From Poa pratensis (taxonomy: Eukaryota; Streptophyta; Magnoliopsida; Poales; Poaceae): a stretch of DNA of 64,000 nucleotides. Of this stretch, positions 22,432 through 33,199 are shown piece by piece. The notes below the pieces were generated by a model that saw only the letters and a list, made by a program, of their open reading frames with translations, was not told the origin of the DNA and did no database searches. The stretch is taken from assembly GCA_947311845.1 (NCBI GenBank), contig CAMZMU010000075.1:24155421-24219420 (forward strand), written 5' to 3'. The position numbers and the translations under genes are program-made. Each line of letters begins with the position of its first letter. Position 1 is the first letter of the stretch.

Positions 22432-23038
22432 TAACAATTGCCCACTTTTTTAATTGCTACAAACACATGGTTTTTTGTTGTAATCGTTTGTGATTTTTGT
22501 TGAAATGGTTGGCGGTTTTTGTTGCAAAGTTATCTGCAGCAAAATAATAACTTTTTAACCATTTTTTTTGTAGCATTACTAGTGTTTAAAACTTTGCGCC
22601 GATTTGTTGCAATACTAAAATAATTGTGTTCATGGGATAATTTTGTTGTTGAAATACTCATGAATCTGTGCAGTACTCAGGGAAAATCGCGGCAGTGGCA
22701 TTTTTGGTGTAAATGCTACATATGTAAATTTTATTTGTTGTAAAAGTACAAAAAATGTTACACATATATAGAGAAATTTTGTTTTGTTTCTTTGATGTGA
22801 CGCTACATATAGATTGCCCAGGGAAATAGGTAAAAGAAATTTCCATCCAAGATTTAATAACTGATCCATTATTTACTGTGAAGTACAAAAATTATGCTAT
22901 AAATATATAAGATTTTTGTTTCAATTGTTTTGGATTTTTGTTGTAAGCATTTTGCTGCAATGGTACAACTTTACAGTGGTGTAAGGCTCAACGTCATGAT
23001 TTCTTTGTTTTACAAGTTAAAATCTATTGTGATTTTAA
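22432..23038. other. AT-rich intergenic, nothing recognised
   Basis: T/G-rich low-complexity sequence like that at 9973-10430. No supported gene. Confidence 0.4.
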
Positions 23039-23040
23039 TA

Positions 23041-23163
23041 CTCCCTCCGATCCATATTAGTAGGCACAACTTTGTCTAGATACACATGTATCTAGTCTAA
23101 ATATTTAACTAGATACATATGAATTTAGACAAAACTATGCCCACTAATATGGATCGGAGGGAG
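23041..23163. mobile_element. Stowaway MITE, 123 bp
   Basis: Ends CTCCCTCCGATCCATATTAG and its inverse, TA duplicated at 23039-23040 and 23164-23165, strong hairpin potential over the whole length. Confidence 0.95.
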
Positions 23164-23165
23164 TA

Positions 23166-23635
23166 TTATTTTTATTTTTCGAGTGCCTAATCTCATGATG
23201 TATCTGTGTAGTTTGTGTGTGGAAACAATATAGAAGTTTTACTATCCGGTCATGCACCAACCAGCTAGCAGCTAATAGGGCGTGACACGACAGGCTGGCA
23301 GAGCCTAGCTAGTCTTTTTCACGTGGTGCATGCAACTTGTAGTCAACTACTATGCGTCTACGTAACTGCTAGCTGGGTGGGTAAAATCCGACGCGCGAAT
23401 ACCGTACGATGCGGAGAATCAAGCGGCTGGAAAGGAGACCTAGATCGGGGCGCGCTAGGGCGACCTACGCCTAGCACGCGCCATTTGAATATACTTATTT
23501 TCATCCCTGGTTATCATTATATCTCATATCAGTGGAGATATACTTTGTACCCATTCTTTTCTTGATTATTTACATAGTAAATCTCGACGCGATCCCATGT
23601 TGTAACGAATCATGGTGGCCCTGTCCAGAAAAAAA
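23166..23635. other. Intergenic region downstream of the pectin acetylesterase gene
   Basis: No frame with recognisable content. The part next to 23635 is presumably the 3' untranslated region of the minus-strand gene. Confidence 0.45.
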
Positions 23636-26600
23636 TTATGCGGGCAACAGACTGCTGCATGTTGGGTTGCACGGATACTCGCAGTCAATCTCTTTCCTTC
23701 CTTTGCTCCTTCCAGAGTGCCAAGCCCCAACAGCGTCTGCAATGGTCTGCCCCCACAAAATGGTAAACAAAGTGTGTCAGTCCAAGCAACAACATAGTGT
23801 CTCAAAGGTAACACGGACAATCTATTGGTAGATCTTTTTTGTGAACTCCCTGCCTTATTTCCAAGCCTGGGTGAAATTGGTGAATTCCATGAGATGCCAT
23901 AGAGCGTTTGGCAGTGAGTGAAGCATGAATCAATGAACATGCCCCAGTCCTCCTTGTCTTCGACGACTTTTAAGTCATTAACCATTGTATTCCAGAATCC
24001 TATCGTCGGAGAAGAGATATTTAGCATTTCAGAAAACAGAAAAGGCAATGGCGTTGAAAGAGCGAGGAAAAAGGAAGAGGTAGAAAATCTAAGCCAACCA
24101 TCAAGTACTTCAATTTGTGTGGCATTGCAGTTTCTGATGTTATCCTTGCAACTCAACCACGACTTATCCGGAGTGGATGAAACCGGTACAAGAACATTTC
24201 GTATCTATGAAGAAGAATCACAGATAAATTGTGAGAATTTAACATGGAGAAGTGGGCACAAGAACAAGAAGAAAATATTGGAAATTACCTGCCATGAATC
24301 ATACCCAGAGTTGAGAATAAACATGGGTGTTTGGATGCTCTTAATAAGCTCAGCTGGGAAGAAACACTAGGAGCACATAATGTCAGCTATGATTTACTGA
24401 CATAATCACAGGCATAAGTTTGGGAAGCAAATCAAATTATACAACGAAAACTACCTCGGTTGGCCCTTTGTTAGCAAGGCAGTCCTTGGGCAACACTTTT
24501 TTAACATTCTGAAATAATTTGGAAAAAAGAGGAGACAGCAAAAAGAAAACAATGGCATTTAGTAAAAGGGGCACAAAATTTAGATTTTTTATATAAAATA
24601 ACTAGACAGGAAAAGATGCAATGTTGTACTGACTGTTGGTACAAGACTAGACACATGAATAACCGAGTTTTACAGAACTTATTCTACTAGTCATGTTTTC
24701 GAGAAGTACAAAAAGGATCAGAAGATGACCAGAAGGCCTGTTTACAAAATAACGGATGTATTTTGAAGTTTCAGTCATGTTGACAGCTAACCTGGAGGTG
24801 AACAACTCCATCATAGACAGACCAAAAGGACCTTTGCCCAGATATATCCTTTCTGCCAAAGAAAAGGTACTTTAGTTCAGGGGTCCAGTGACAGTGGTTC
24901 ACATTTAATTTCAGGAGTCTTACACGTTAAGAAAAAAACCAGCATCGGCAAGGCATTTAATTGAAACCTCATGAGGAAATTTTGCACTAAAATCATCGCA
25001 ATGTAGTATCGTGGCAAGACCACCAGCAGAACAACCTGTAAGGAGGGCCTGAAATGTGCAGAAAAATGATCTTGCTTTATTTTCACATAGGTGTCGTGAT
25101 CTCGTCCACAGGTAGGGGTTGTTGCATGTTCAATAAAAAAATTGATGGAGGTTCGCTATCTTTATACTAATGGTTCTTGCTAAAGTTATATGAACTCAGA
25201 AGGGTGGCCTGTTTATTAGGTAAAAAGCTAATGGTCGTTGCTGAAATTTCCAGAATGATATGTGTGTGCTAATGGTTGTTCTAAAATTATATGGAGTCGG
25301 TAAATTAATTATGACCTGTGTAGCATTGGCGAGTCCTTTTCCCATGAGTTCATCAATAACCGCCTCATAGATGCGTAATCCTCTGAAGTGAAGTGTGCTT
25401 CCATCCTACATCATTACCAACAAAACATCACTTCAAGCAACCAAAACAGCGACGTCGGACAACGATTCAGTAAAATCACCTGCGCTCGACCTTCCGCGTC
25501 CCCAGAAAATGATGCCCCGTCGCAGTACCGTACATAGACTTTATTCCAGTTGTAGAAATCTAATAATGTGCTTATGTAACTTAGTTAAACGACATATTAA
25601 ACAAATATGTAAAAAGGTATCAAAGGCTGTCTTTATCCAAATGAACAGTAAGAGGGAAATGGAAAATGAAGAAACAGTAGGAAGTGCCATGCTGAAAGAG
25701 AAGCATCGACAATTACCAGGATTCAGGGTTTGATCACTGTCGAGGATCCCAGCGCCGGCGAACCGTATCGGCTTCATGAAGTTGGATGAACCAAGCGCAG
25801 ACATTCTGCGGTTCGAACAATCCTTGATTGTGTTGCACCAGCCTCCTCCCTGGGTATTTTTAATTAAAAAATTATATAGGCCAATGAAATATTGCCCTGT
25901 TTTGTTTTGAGTGCACTTGCTAAACGTCCCTGTCATGTAAGGAGGCATGTTTTGCTCCAAAAGGGATGAAAAGGTATCACAAAATTATGACCCAGGTCTC
26001 TACCTCAAAGCAAATTTCTGCCATACAAAAATGTATCTTTAGGAAAAGTTATGAAACTATATCTTTTGGAAAATATATTAAATTATTTAACTATAGGGAG
26101 CGACTGGAGCTCAGTCGGTTCTCAGTCGACATGCCCTCACCGTCGTCTTCGTCTTCCTCTCCTCCGGCTGCCGTGTTCCTCTCCTCCGACTGCGACGCCG
26201 CGCCTCGCTGCCGCTCGCCGCCGGCGTCCCCGCCTCCGGCGAGGGAGCTACCTAATCCGAGCGGCGGTCACCACGATATGGCCCACCACCCGCACCTGTT
26301 AACCCTGCTTCCTCTCCTCTGGCTGCGACGCCGGCGTCCCCGCCTCCGGCGAGGTCCTGTCCGAGGCCTTGCCGGCGTCCCCGCGCCTCGCTGCCGCTCG
26401 CCATGGCGCCCCCGTCTGCACCCTCGGGCTTGACGCCGCCGTCGCCGTTGCCATCGACGCGAGGAGGAAGACGAAGTGCATGAATTGCGAGGCGTTTTTG
26501 ACGGTGAGGGCCGGTCGACTGAGAACTAGCAATTCCGTTAACTATAAGAACATTGGAAGATCATCTCATCTTCAATTTGATAATTCTTTATTACTGGTGG

Positions 26601-27092
26601 CTTATTTGTGAGAAAGCATAGCAATACAGTGTAAGAAAATGGTTAAGAGATGGATAGATGGTACTAGGCTACTAGGTAGCTACCTCTAGGTGGATGAGCC
26701 AGCTTTTGGACCCGTCGCCGGAGCCTCTCTGCAGGTGGTAGCCCGGCGGGGTTCCATCCAAGCACACTGAAACAAAATGGATAGTATTTGCATCGTCGCC
26801 ATCACAGTTATCGAGATCGATAGAATCATTCAAGAAAGAATCCACCGTCGGATGAACACAGCGTACCTGCTCCCTTCTCCGTGGCGCCGGCGAGGAGGGT
26901 CAGCTCAACGAGCTCCGGCGGGGCGCCGAACAGCTTGCAGGGACGCAGAGGGCCAGAGGCGGACATCAGCAGCAGGATCAGAACCGCCGCCGCGACAGCG
27001 AGTCTCCCCCAGCCGCGGTTGGCTGGCCGACGGTGGTGCTGCTGCGGCGGCGGCGGTGTGGGGAGCAGGAGCGCCTCGGTTGTCCCCGCCAT
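23636..27092 (-). CDS. PAE: Pectin acetylesterase, 12 exons
   Basis: Removes acetyl groups from pectin in the cell wall (carbohydrate esterase family 13, related to Notum). Coding exons in transcript order: 27092-26867, 26766-26684, 25849-25717, 25559-25480, 25405-25316, 25048-24924, 24852-24792, 24508-24455, 24366-24289, 24204-24099, 23999-23854, 23746-23636. They sum to 1293 nt, 430 residues, with all phases consistent. The N-terminus has a Pro-rich stretch, then a hydrophobic segment at about residues 31-43 (signal anchor). Family motifs in order: [32 protein letters not shown] (nucleophile Ser), NSGYDSW (Asp), SCFTHCQ (His), [12 protein letters not shown] at the C-terminus. All introns are GT-AG except the last, which has a GC donor (23852-23853). 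Intron 2 (25850-26683) holds a Mutator-type insertion. ATG at 27092 is the first in frame that gives a sensible N-terminus. Probably functional. Confidence 0.93.
26096..26537. mobile_element. Mutator-type element in the PAE intron
   Basis: A 9 bp direct repeat TTAACTATA (26087-26095 and 26538-26546) is the target length of Mutator elements. The inverted ends share TTCTCAGTCGAC followed by GCCCTCACCG, although the outermost bases differ. The 442 bp body is GC-rich and contains two related stretches with GGCGTCCCCGCCTCCGGCGA, so it may carry duplicated captured exon sequence (Pack-MULE style). It lies within intron 2 of the minus-strand pectin acetylesterase gene and does not touch the splice sites. 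Confidence 0.82.
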
Positions 27093-27324
27093 TGCTGTCT
27101 GGCCGTGTCTCTTGGAGTGAAGGCAGGCTATATGGTTTGTTAATGCAGAAGTGGTGGTGGTGGACTCCACTCCAAACGTTGCTTGCCGCCAGCACATCTT
27201 CGAGTGGAAGATTTACAGTTCAAAAGCTTCAACCAACTGTGATCTGTTGGCGCTGTTGCTTGATACTTTAGCACACGCTTCAATCGCTTCAGCTTGTGCT
27301 TTTGATTTGTGGAGTACTTCGCAG
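27093..27324 (-). promoter_or_regulatory. PAE: Upstream region of the PAE gene
   Basis: Upstream of the start codon on the minus strand. CATATAG at about 27130 is the only TATA-like sequence close by and would leave a very short leader; the real start site may lie further away. Confidence 0.3.
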
Positions 27325-27341
27325 TTTTGAATCGGAGGGAG
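27310..27341. mobile_element. Stowaway remnant, one end
   Basis: ATCGGAGGGAG followed by TA is a right-hand Stowaway end. No partner end is found within a few hundred bases to the left, so this is a truncated copy. Confidence 0.5.
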
Positions 27342-27346
27342 TATTA

Positions 27347-27571
27347 TTATCCTTCTCCCCGGCGCGGCCCACGTAGGATAGAGCGGGCTGCAGGCAGCAG
27401 AGGCAGGAGCAGAGCAACCGTTGCAGCCATGACGGCAAGTACCCAGGCCAGTGGACAGCGGCGCTGTGCTGTCGGAAGCTGACGGTGGTCTCGTGCTCTC
27501 GCTTGTGTGAGTGTTAATCTTGTCATGTGTTGACTAGTGAAACTCTGTAAAGTGCCCATGTGTTGGTGCAC
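27347..27571 (-). other. GC-rich frame with a hydrophobic segment, possible orphan exon
   Basis: A minus-strand frame contains Arg-rich sequence followed by WVLAVMAATVALLLPLLPAA, like the signal anchor in the first exon of the neighbouring pectin acetylesterase. It ends RGPRRGEG at the truncated Stowaway. It might be a stray first exon of a related secretory-pathway gene; no further exons are seen. Confidence 0.2.
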
Positions 27572-27654
27572 TGTGTGTGTTGCTGATGGCCGGCATGGGT
27601 TGCAGGCATCTGGTCAGCATCAGTGACATTGTAGCAGTGTGTGCTGTGCAAGTA

Positions 27655-27777
27655 CTCCCTCCGTCCAATAATAACTGTCTTAGATTTGTCAAAAAATGGA
27701 TGTATCTAGACATGAAACATGTATAGATACACCCACTTTTGTACAAACTTGAGACACTTATTTTAGGACGGAGGGAG
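27655..27777. mobile_element. Stowaway MITE, 123 bp
   Basis: CTCCCTCCGTCCAATAATAA and its inverse ending GGACGGAGGGAG, TA at 27653-27654 and 27778-27779. The arms pair along most of the length. Confidence 0.95.
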
Positions 27778-27779
27778 TA

Positions 27780-29826
27780 TAAGCATATGGTGCTATAGTG
27801 TCGTGTGTGTGTGAATTTCTGTAACTTGCCACTACAAAGGAAAGTTTGCATCTGTTGCAAACTGAGAAGAAAAATCCAAGGGCATTCGTTTGCCTGGGAA
27901 AACTGACCTGTGTGCTCTTTCTGCTTTTGTTGCTTGCATTCCATCGAACAGGCTCAGGGCGTGGGACAGGGATTTTCCACTACCAAGTTGGCCCCCGGAC
28001 TATCTGTACCATCAATTGTTTGTTGGAGATTCGTGTGGGTCAACAGGTCAATTTTTTTGTCTTTTTGCATTTTAGCCCCTGTGAAAAAACGAATTTAGCC
28101 CGCAGTCTTCCGTGCCTATATATAGGCACCAGAACCTAACCCTAACCCAGAATCCACCAGCTCCACCGTCCCGCCGCCGCCTCCTCCTTTCCGTCCCGCC
28201 GCCTCCTCTCCGTGCGCGCCGGCCGCCGTCGCCTCCTCTCCGTGCGCGCCGGCCACCGCCGGTTCCGTGCTCCCCTATCCCAGCTCCCGTGCTACGCCGC
28301 CACCTCCTCCCGGCGAGGAGGTGCTCGGCCACCGATCCGTGCACCGGTCTCCGACGAGCTTCCTCGTACAGCGCCTCCCCGGCGAGGACGCAGAAGAGGG
28401 CTGGCACCACGCCCACTTCTCCAGCTCTTCCAGGCGGCCGGCGGAGCCCCGCGAGCTCCGGCCACGCCCTTGAGCCGCCGCCGGTGCCCCCGCGAGCTCC
28501 GGCCACGCCCTCGAGCAGCCGGCGGCCCCCCGCGAGCTACATCACCAGATCCGACGCCGCCTCCCTGCTCCGGCCGCCTACCCCTGGTCGCTCGCCGAAT
28601 TCCGGGCGACGGTGGCCGTCACGGACTAGATCTGTGCCGTGTACCGATCTTGCACGACCACAAACAATCTGGCCTTGGATCTGTGCCCCGGATCTGGGCT
28701 ATTCTCATTTTTTCTTGGTTTTTTCTTTTGGTTTACTTTTTCTGTGATTAACATGTGAATTAAGCCTAAATCTTGTGTGATTTTTTCGTTGATCTCTTTT
28801 GAATCCTCTGTAAATGTTCTGAAATTGTGCAGATAAAATTCTCTTATGGATTTCTTATAAGTTTCTTAGATTTTTGAAGTTAGTTTTTGTTGATTTTTTC
28901 TGTGAATCAATAGGTGTCTGTTCCAGATCCGGAACACAATAGCAGTTTTGTTTTGTGTTTCGTTGCAGGTTGTCCCATGATTTACAAGATTCATTGCAGC
29001 CAGATATGTGCAGGGAAGATGTAGTATGAAAATCTGTGAAAAACTTCTGTAAAAATAGTGAAATTTGTAGTAAACTTGGTGAAACTGGATTGAATCATGA
29101 TTTTGTCTATTGGATCTATGTGCTCTCTACAGGTATCTTGCTAATCTGTGAATCATGAATGAATGTAATTATTGTATCATTCTTCGAAGAAGTGTGAATG
29201 AAAAATTGTGAAATAATCTGTGAAAAATTCTAATATTATTGCAAGAATTTTTGTATGGAAAATCTGTTCAATTTTTTGTGAATTGAAAATTGAAAGAAAA
29301 TATGTATATGAAATATTGAAAATTCTGTGCAGGAGAACTTTTCTTGATATTTATATAAAATATGTGCAGGGAAAATATATTTATATGTGTTGAATCCATA
29401 TATTCCTTTGTGAATCAATTGTGAATCAGTGCCACCAGTAGAATTTCTCTTAGTACATTACAATTTCTCTTGATACCTACAAATTCTTGAATAATCATTT
29501 CGTTAAATTAATCTTTAGATAATATATGTGTCAGACGTGGAATAAAGCCGAAGCGAAACATGTAAAGAATCATATAATGTGAGGGGTCGTTGTGCAATGA
29601 TGTGATGGACTTGAAAAATAAGGAAGGACAGAGGTGGAAGGGAATTTCTGTAAAAGTTTCAGCACGAATCTCCAAGTTTTGGACTTAGAGATAGTGTCGG
29701 GGGGCCAACGGACGAGTGGAACTGCATTTTTCCTCAGGGTGTGCGTGTGTCCACCGTGTTTCAGAGCGAGGGAGAGAGACTCCACCAACAGCTTGGAATA
29801 CACTACTTCTCACTTTTGGCGGGCAC
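27780..29826 (+). other. Non-coding region with promoter-like start and GC-rich tract
   Basis: No recognisable protein. A palindromic TATA element (28112-28129) is followed by a very GC-rich Pro/Arg-coding tract (about 28140-28640) open in several frames on both strands, then by about 0.9 kb of T-rich sequence with many TCTGTGAAT/GTGAAAAT phrases (28730-29420), the look of a promoter, leader exon and intron. It may be the 5' end of an unidentified element or a decayed gene. Confidence 0.35.
28112..28129. promoter_or_regulatory. Palindromic TATA element
   Basis: GTGCCTATATATAGGCAC is a perfect 18 bp palindrome with a TATA box at its centre, directly before a GC-rich tract. It could direct transcription either way. 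Confidence 0.4.
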
Positions 29827-30202
29827 CTAATCCTTATTTGACCCTTCCTTAAAATCGTCTTCCCTATATGGCCCTAAAAAATAAATTCTTCCCTATTTGA
29901 CATCTTAATTTCATTTCTTTCCGAACATGACCCTTTAGTGCATTTTGAACACAAAAAAGACTCTTTTACCCCTCATAACTCATGTGACAAAAAATTCAGC
30001 CCGGTGGTGGAGCTACAAAAAAATTAATGGGCGGTCCAAGTTAAAGGAGAAAAGATTTTGTTGTATGAATAGAGGATCGACTTTGTGGCTGGTCACAGGC
30101 TCTCGGCTGCGCACACGATGCTGCCCGCTGTTGGTTGCTGCGGTCGTTCCCATTTAAGCCACGTAACAATATGTAGGACTTTGCGGCAGCCGTAAATTAT
30201 TA

Positions 30203-32180
30203 CTAGGTAAATTTGGCGCGGCGTCACGCCGCACCCGTGTGGTGAAATTCAAATTTGGAAATGTCGATTTTTAAAAATTGTGTAGATTTGAGAATTATTA
30301 GAATTGAAAGAGAGCTTATGTTTGAAAGCTGTTTAGATTTCAAAAATTAGTCCAATTGGAAAGTTATTTAGAGTTGAATTCTTCTCACGTTAGTAAAATG
30401 GTTAGATTTGAAAGGCGGCTGAATTTTTGAAATATTCAAATTTGTTTGCCGTGTTGTAGCGGTAAAATTGAAATTTGGAAAATGTCCACGTTTTAGAAGT
30501 GTGTAGAATTGGAAATTGTTCGAATGCAAACAAAGCTCGTGGTTAAAAATTGTTCAGATTTCGAAATTCGTTCAAATTGGGAAGTTTTTCAGATTTTTTT
30601 TGTCTGTAAGATGATCAGATTTGGAAGACATTTAAAAGTTTAAAATATCCAAAATTGAAATTTGGTCATATGCAGTAAGTAGTTAGCATTTTTTTTTGTG
30701 ACCATGTTGATATATTTTCCATATTATGTCGGTGAATATAGTCGAAGTTACTGATTTTGCAGCATTTAGTAGTTTTTGAAAATTGTTTAAATACCCTAAA
30801 ACAATATCTATAAAGTGTCTTCAATTTTTGAAAGCATGCTTTATTTTAAATTTCATTTTTTTGATTCAATTATATTTGGTTGAAAAATAAGTTTGAAACA
30901 TTTATGTCTCAATATTTACATTTGTGGTATGCTTATTTTGGTTTTTTAAAGCCCATGAGATAAATGGATAGTTGTATTAAAACGATTTATCAAACTGTAT
31001 TTAAATGAGATGTTTTGTACGGGAAAAATATTTTGTTGTGTTTGTCATACTGAATGATATTGCCGATATGTTTTATAAAATGGCTAGGTTTGGAAGACTT
31101 TTAAATTTATAAAATATTTAAATTTGTATGTCGCGGATGTGTGGTAAAATTCAAATTTGAGAATGTATACATTCAAAAATCGTTTAGGTTTGAAAATTAG
31201 TGAAATGCCAAAAAAGGTTACGTTTTAAAATTGTTCATATTTGGAAGTTATTAAGATTCTAATAAGAGTTACATTGTAGTTTTCGGAAGCTTCTTTTCGC
31301 CGTTGTTTTTATGGGTAGAAAAGGATAAGCTATTTTTGGAGAAGTTCAATCCGAAAAGGTTTAGATTTAGCCGGTTAATATTAATTGGCACTAAGAATAT
31401 TTGATTGCACTATGGCCTTAATTGGGAAACAAAATACCAATTTATAACAAATCATAACTAATTCATATCAATAAATGTGTCATATTTTGTTTGTTCATAT
31501 ATAATCGTTGTTAATATAATTATTAAATATTCAAATTTGTACGTCGCGGGTGTTAGGTAAAATTCAAATTTGAGAATGTACACATTCAAATATCGTTTAG
31601 GTTTGAAATCTATTGAAATGCAAAAAAAAGGTTAAGGGTTAAAATTGTTCAGATTTTTAAAATAGTCCAGTCTGGGAAGTTATTTAGTTTTGGATTGTTT
31701 TACTTAATAAAATGGTGAGATTTGAAAGATGTTTGAAAGTTGAAAATATTTAAATTTGAAATTCGGTCATATGCCATAAGCAGCGAGCAATTTTTTTTGT
31801 GATATTTTTTTCCCCGGTGGATAGATTTAAATTTGTTGAGTTTGTAAAAAATTTCATTTTCTGAAATTTGTATTAATTTTTAGGGCCCACATGTAAGCTA
31901 TTTTTTATTTTCTGTTTTTTTTTGCGGGAAAAAAGAAAGAAATCTGACAGTGGGGCCATTGCTGACGTCGCGATGACATCAACAATGGCTAGGGTTGACA
32001 TTGCCGCGGCGGCGAGGCCACGCCACCGCGTTTTGGGACGCCACAGTGGTAGCTACAGTACTACAGTACCCCGGGGGCGAAAAAAGGGAGCACTGTTCAT
32101 GTGAACAGTGCACACAGTACGCACTGTCTCGGTAACAGTGGTCGGGTGGGCGAGAAAATGACGCGCCTTAATATAGTGAG
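30203..32180 (-). mobile_element. Helitron, minus strand (5' end uncertain)
   Basis: On the minus strand the sequence ends with a 15 nt hairpin GCGGCGTGACGCCGC, then GCCAAATTTAC, then CTAG followed by T: the hairpin plus CTRR/T pattern of Helitron 3' ends. No Rep/helicase gene is present, so it is non-autonomous. The 5' end was not fixed; 32180 is a guess based on a TCACTATATTAAGG phrase on the minus strand. A second element with the same 3' end lies at 34783 in the other orientation. Confidence 0.6.
30233..31770 (-). repeat. About four diverged units of a Helitron subterminal repeat
   Basis: Units start near 30233, 30455, 31125 and 31545, each with a GTCGCGG/GCCGTG-like start followed by GGTAAAATTCAAATTTG and then GTTTAGGTTTGAAA or GTGTAGATTTGA phrases. 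The first unit adjoins the Helitron 3' hairpin, so the array looks like repeated copies of the terminal region. Confidence 0.6.
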
Positions 32181-32734
32181 TAATTGTGGGATTACGCGGC
32201 GTCGTGGACGCCACTGTCCGCATCAGGTTTGCCATTCACCGATGCTTCCCTGCTCTACTTCCGCTACCAGCGTCGGCTCGTAGGAGCAGCAGATCCTCTG
32301 TGATCTTCTCCCTGCGCCGTCACCAAGCAGAGGCTTCCACCGCCGCCGCCGACTACGAACAGCAGGCCGGCCACCTAGCCTGCAGCCACTGCGCCGGAGG
32401 CACCCGCAACAACAGCACCGTGACGCCCGCCGTCATCGCGTTCTGCCCGTCAGGCTTCAGCTGCTAGCTAGCATCACGGAATTAATTTTTCGTCGTGTGC
32501 CTAGCATCACGTTCAGCTGGACCCATGGCACCATGGCGCGTGATAGCCATAGCTAGCCAGCGAGCTAGCAGATGCATGAACGACCGGAGTGTACACGCAA
32601 ACGAGCGACGTAGACGTGTTCCCCGTTTATTTTCACTTTTCACGGAAACACGGAGCATACAATATATCAGTGAGAGAAATAGTGGAGAACCAAATAGCGC
32701 AGCTACGCTGACATTTACAAACACTTAAAGAGAA
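31900..32734. other. GC-rich non-coding tract
   Basis: Contains TACAGTACTACAGTACC and an inverted CACTGTTCATGTGAACAGTG (about 32090-32110), and short frames without recognisable content. Probably the 5' half of the minus-strand Helitron plus captured DNA. Confidence 0.35.
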
Positions 32735-32903
32735 TATTTTTTGTCACATAATTTATCAGGGACAAAAGAGTCTTTTTAATACTCAAAATGCACTAGAGGG
32801 ACATATTAGGAAAGAAATGAAATTAAGATGTCAAATTGGGAAGAATTTACTTTATAGGGCCATATAGGGAAGACGATTTTAAGAAAGGGCCAAATAAGAA
32901 ATT

Positions 32904-33190
32904 CTCTCGGCACCCAAATGCAAACTTCTAAAGCTTTGCTACGTACCATTTAAAGCTAAAAAAAGAAGCTTTGCTACTCTCAACATCAGTAGAAGCAATT
33001 TGGGCCGTGTCGATAATTCTTCCAACCGAACAAATGCAAACTGCTAAAGCTTTAGTACTCCAACACTTATCATACCATATATCAAAGTCCACCCGTTTAG
33101 GCCTCCCAGAACCCCTCCACGTCACCTGCTTTTCTGGGCCGTCCGATCGACGGAACGGACGGTCCAGATTGAGCCACGTCCCCTGGCGGT
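32904..33190. other. Intergenic, nothing recognised
   Basis: Contains GAAGCAATTTGGGCCGTGTC, which recurs in similar form at about 34810, on the other side of the plus-strand Helitron. Confidence 0.4.
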
Positions 33191-33199
33191 ACTGTGCAT

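Larger units (their letters stand above)
29827..32903. mobile_element. 3.1 kb element with about 165 bp inverted repeats
   Basis: About 29827-29990 and 32735-32903 are inverted copies of each other: both contain AAAATCGTCTTCCCTATATG, GACATCTTAATTTCATTTCT and AGTGCATTTTGA. The arms enclose a Helitron and a GC-rich tract with no transposase. I could not fix a target duplication, so the class is unknown; the arms may also be a pair of independent MITE copies. Confidence 0.6.

Noticed and set aside
28072..28751. Overlapping frames of 144-211 codons in the GC-rich tract
   Set aside because: Open in several frames on both strands with Pro/Arg/Ala repeats and no family features.
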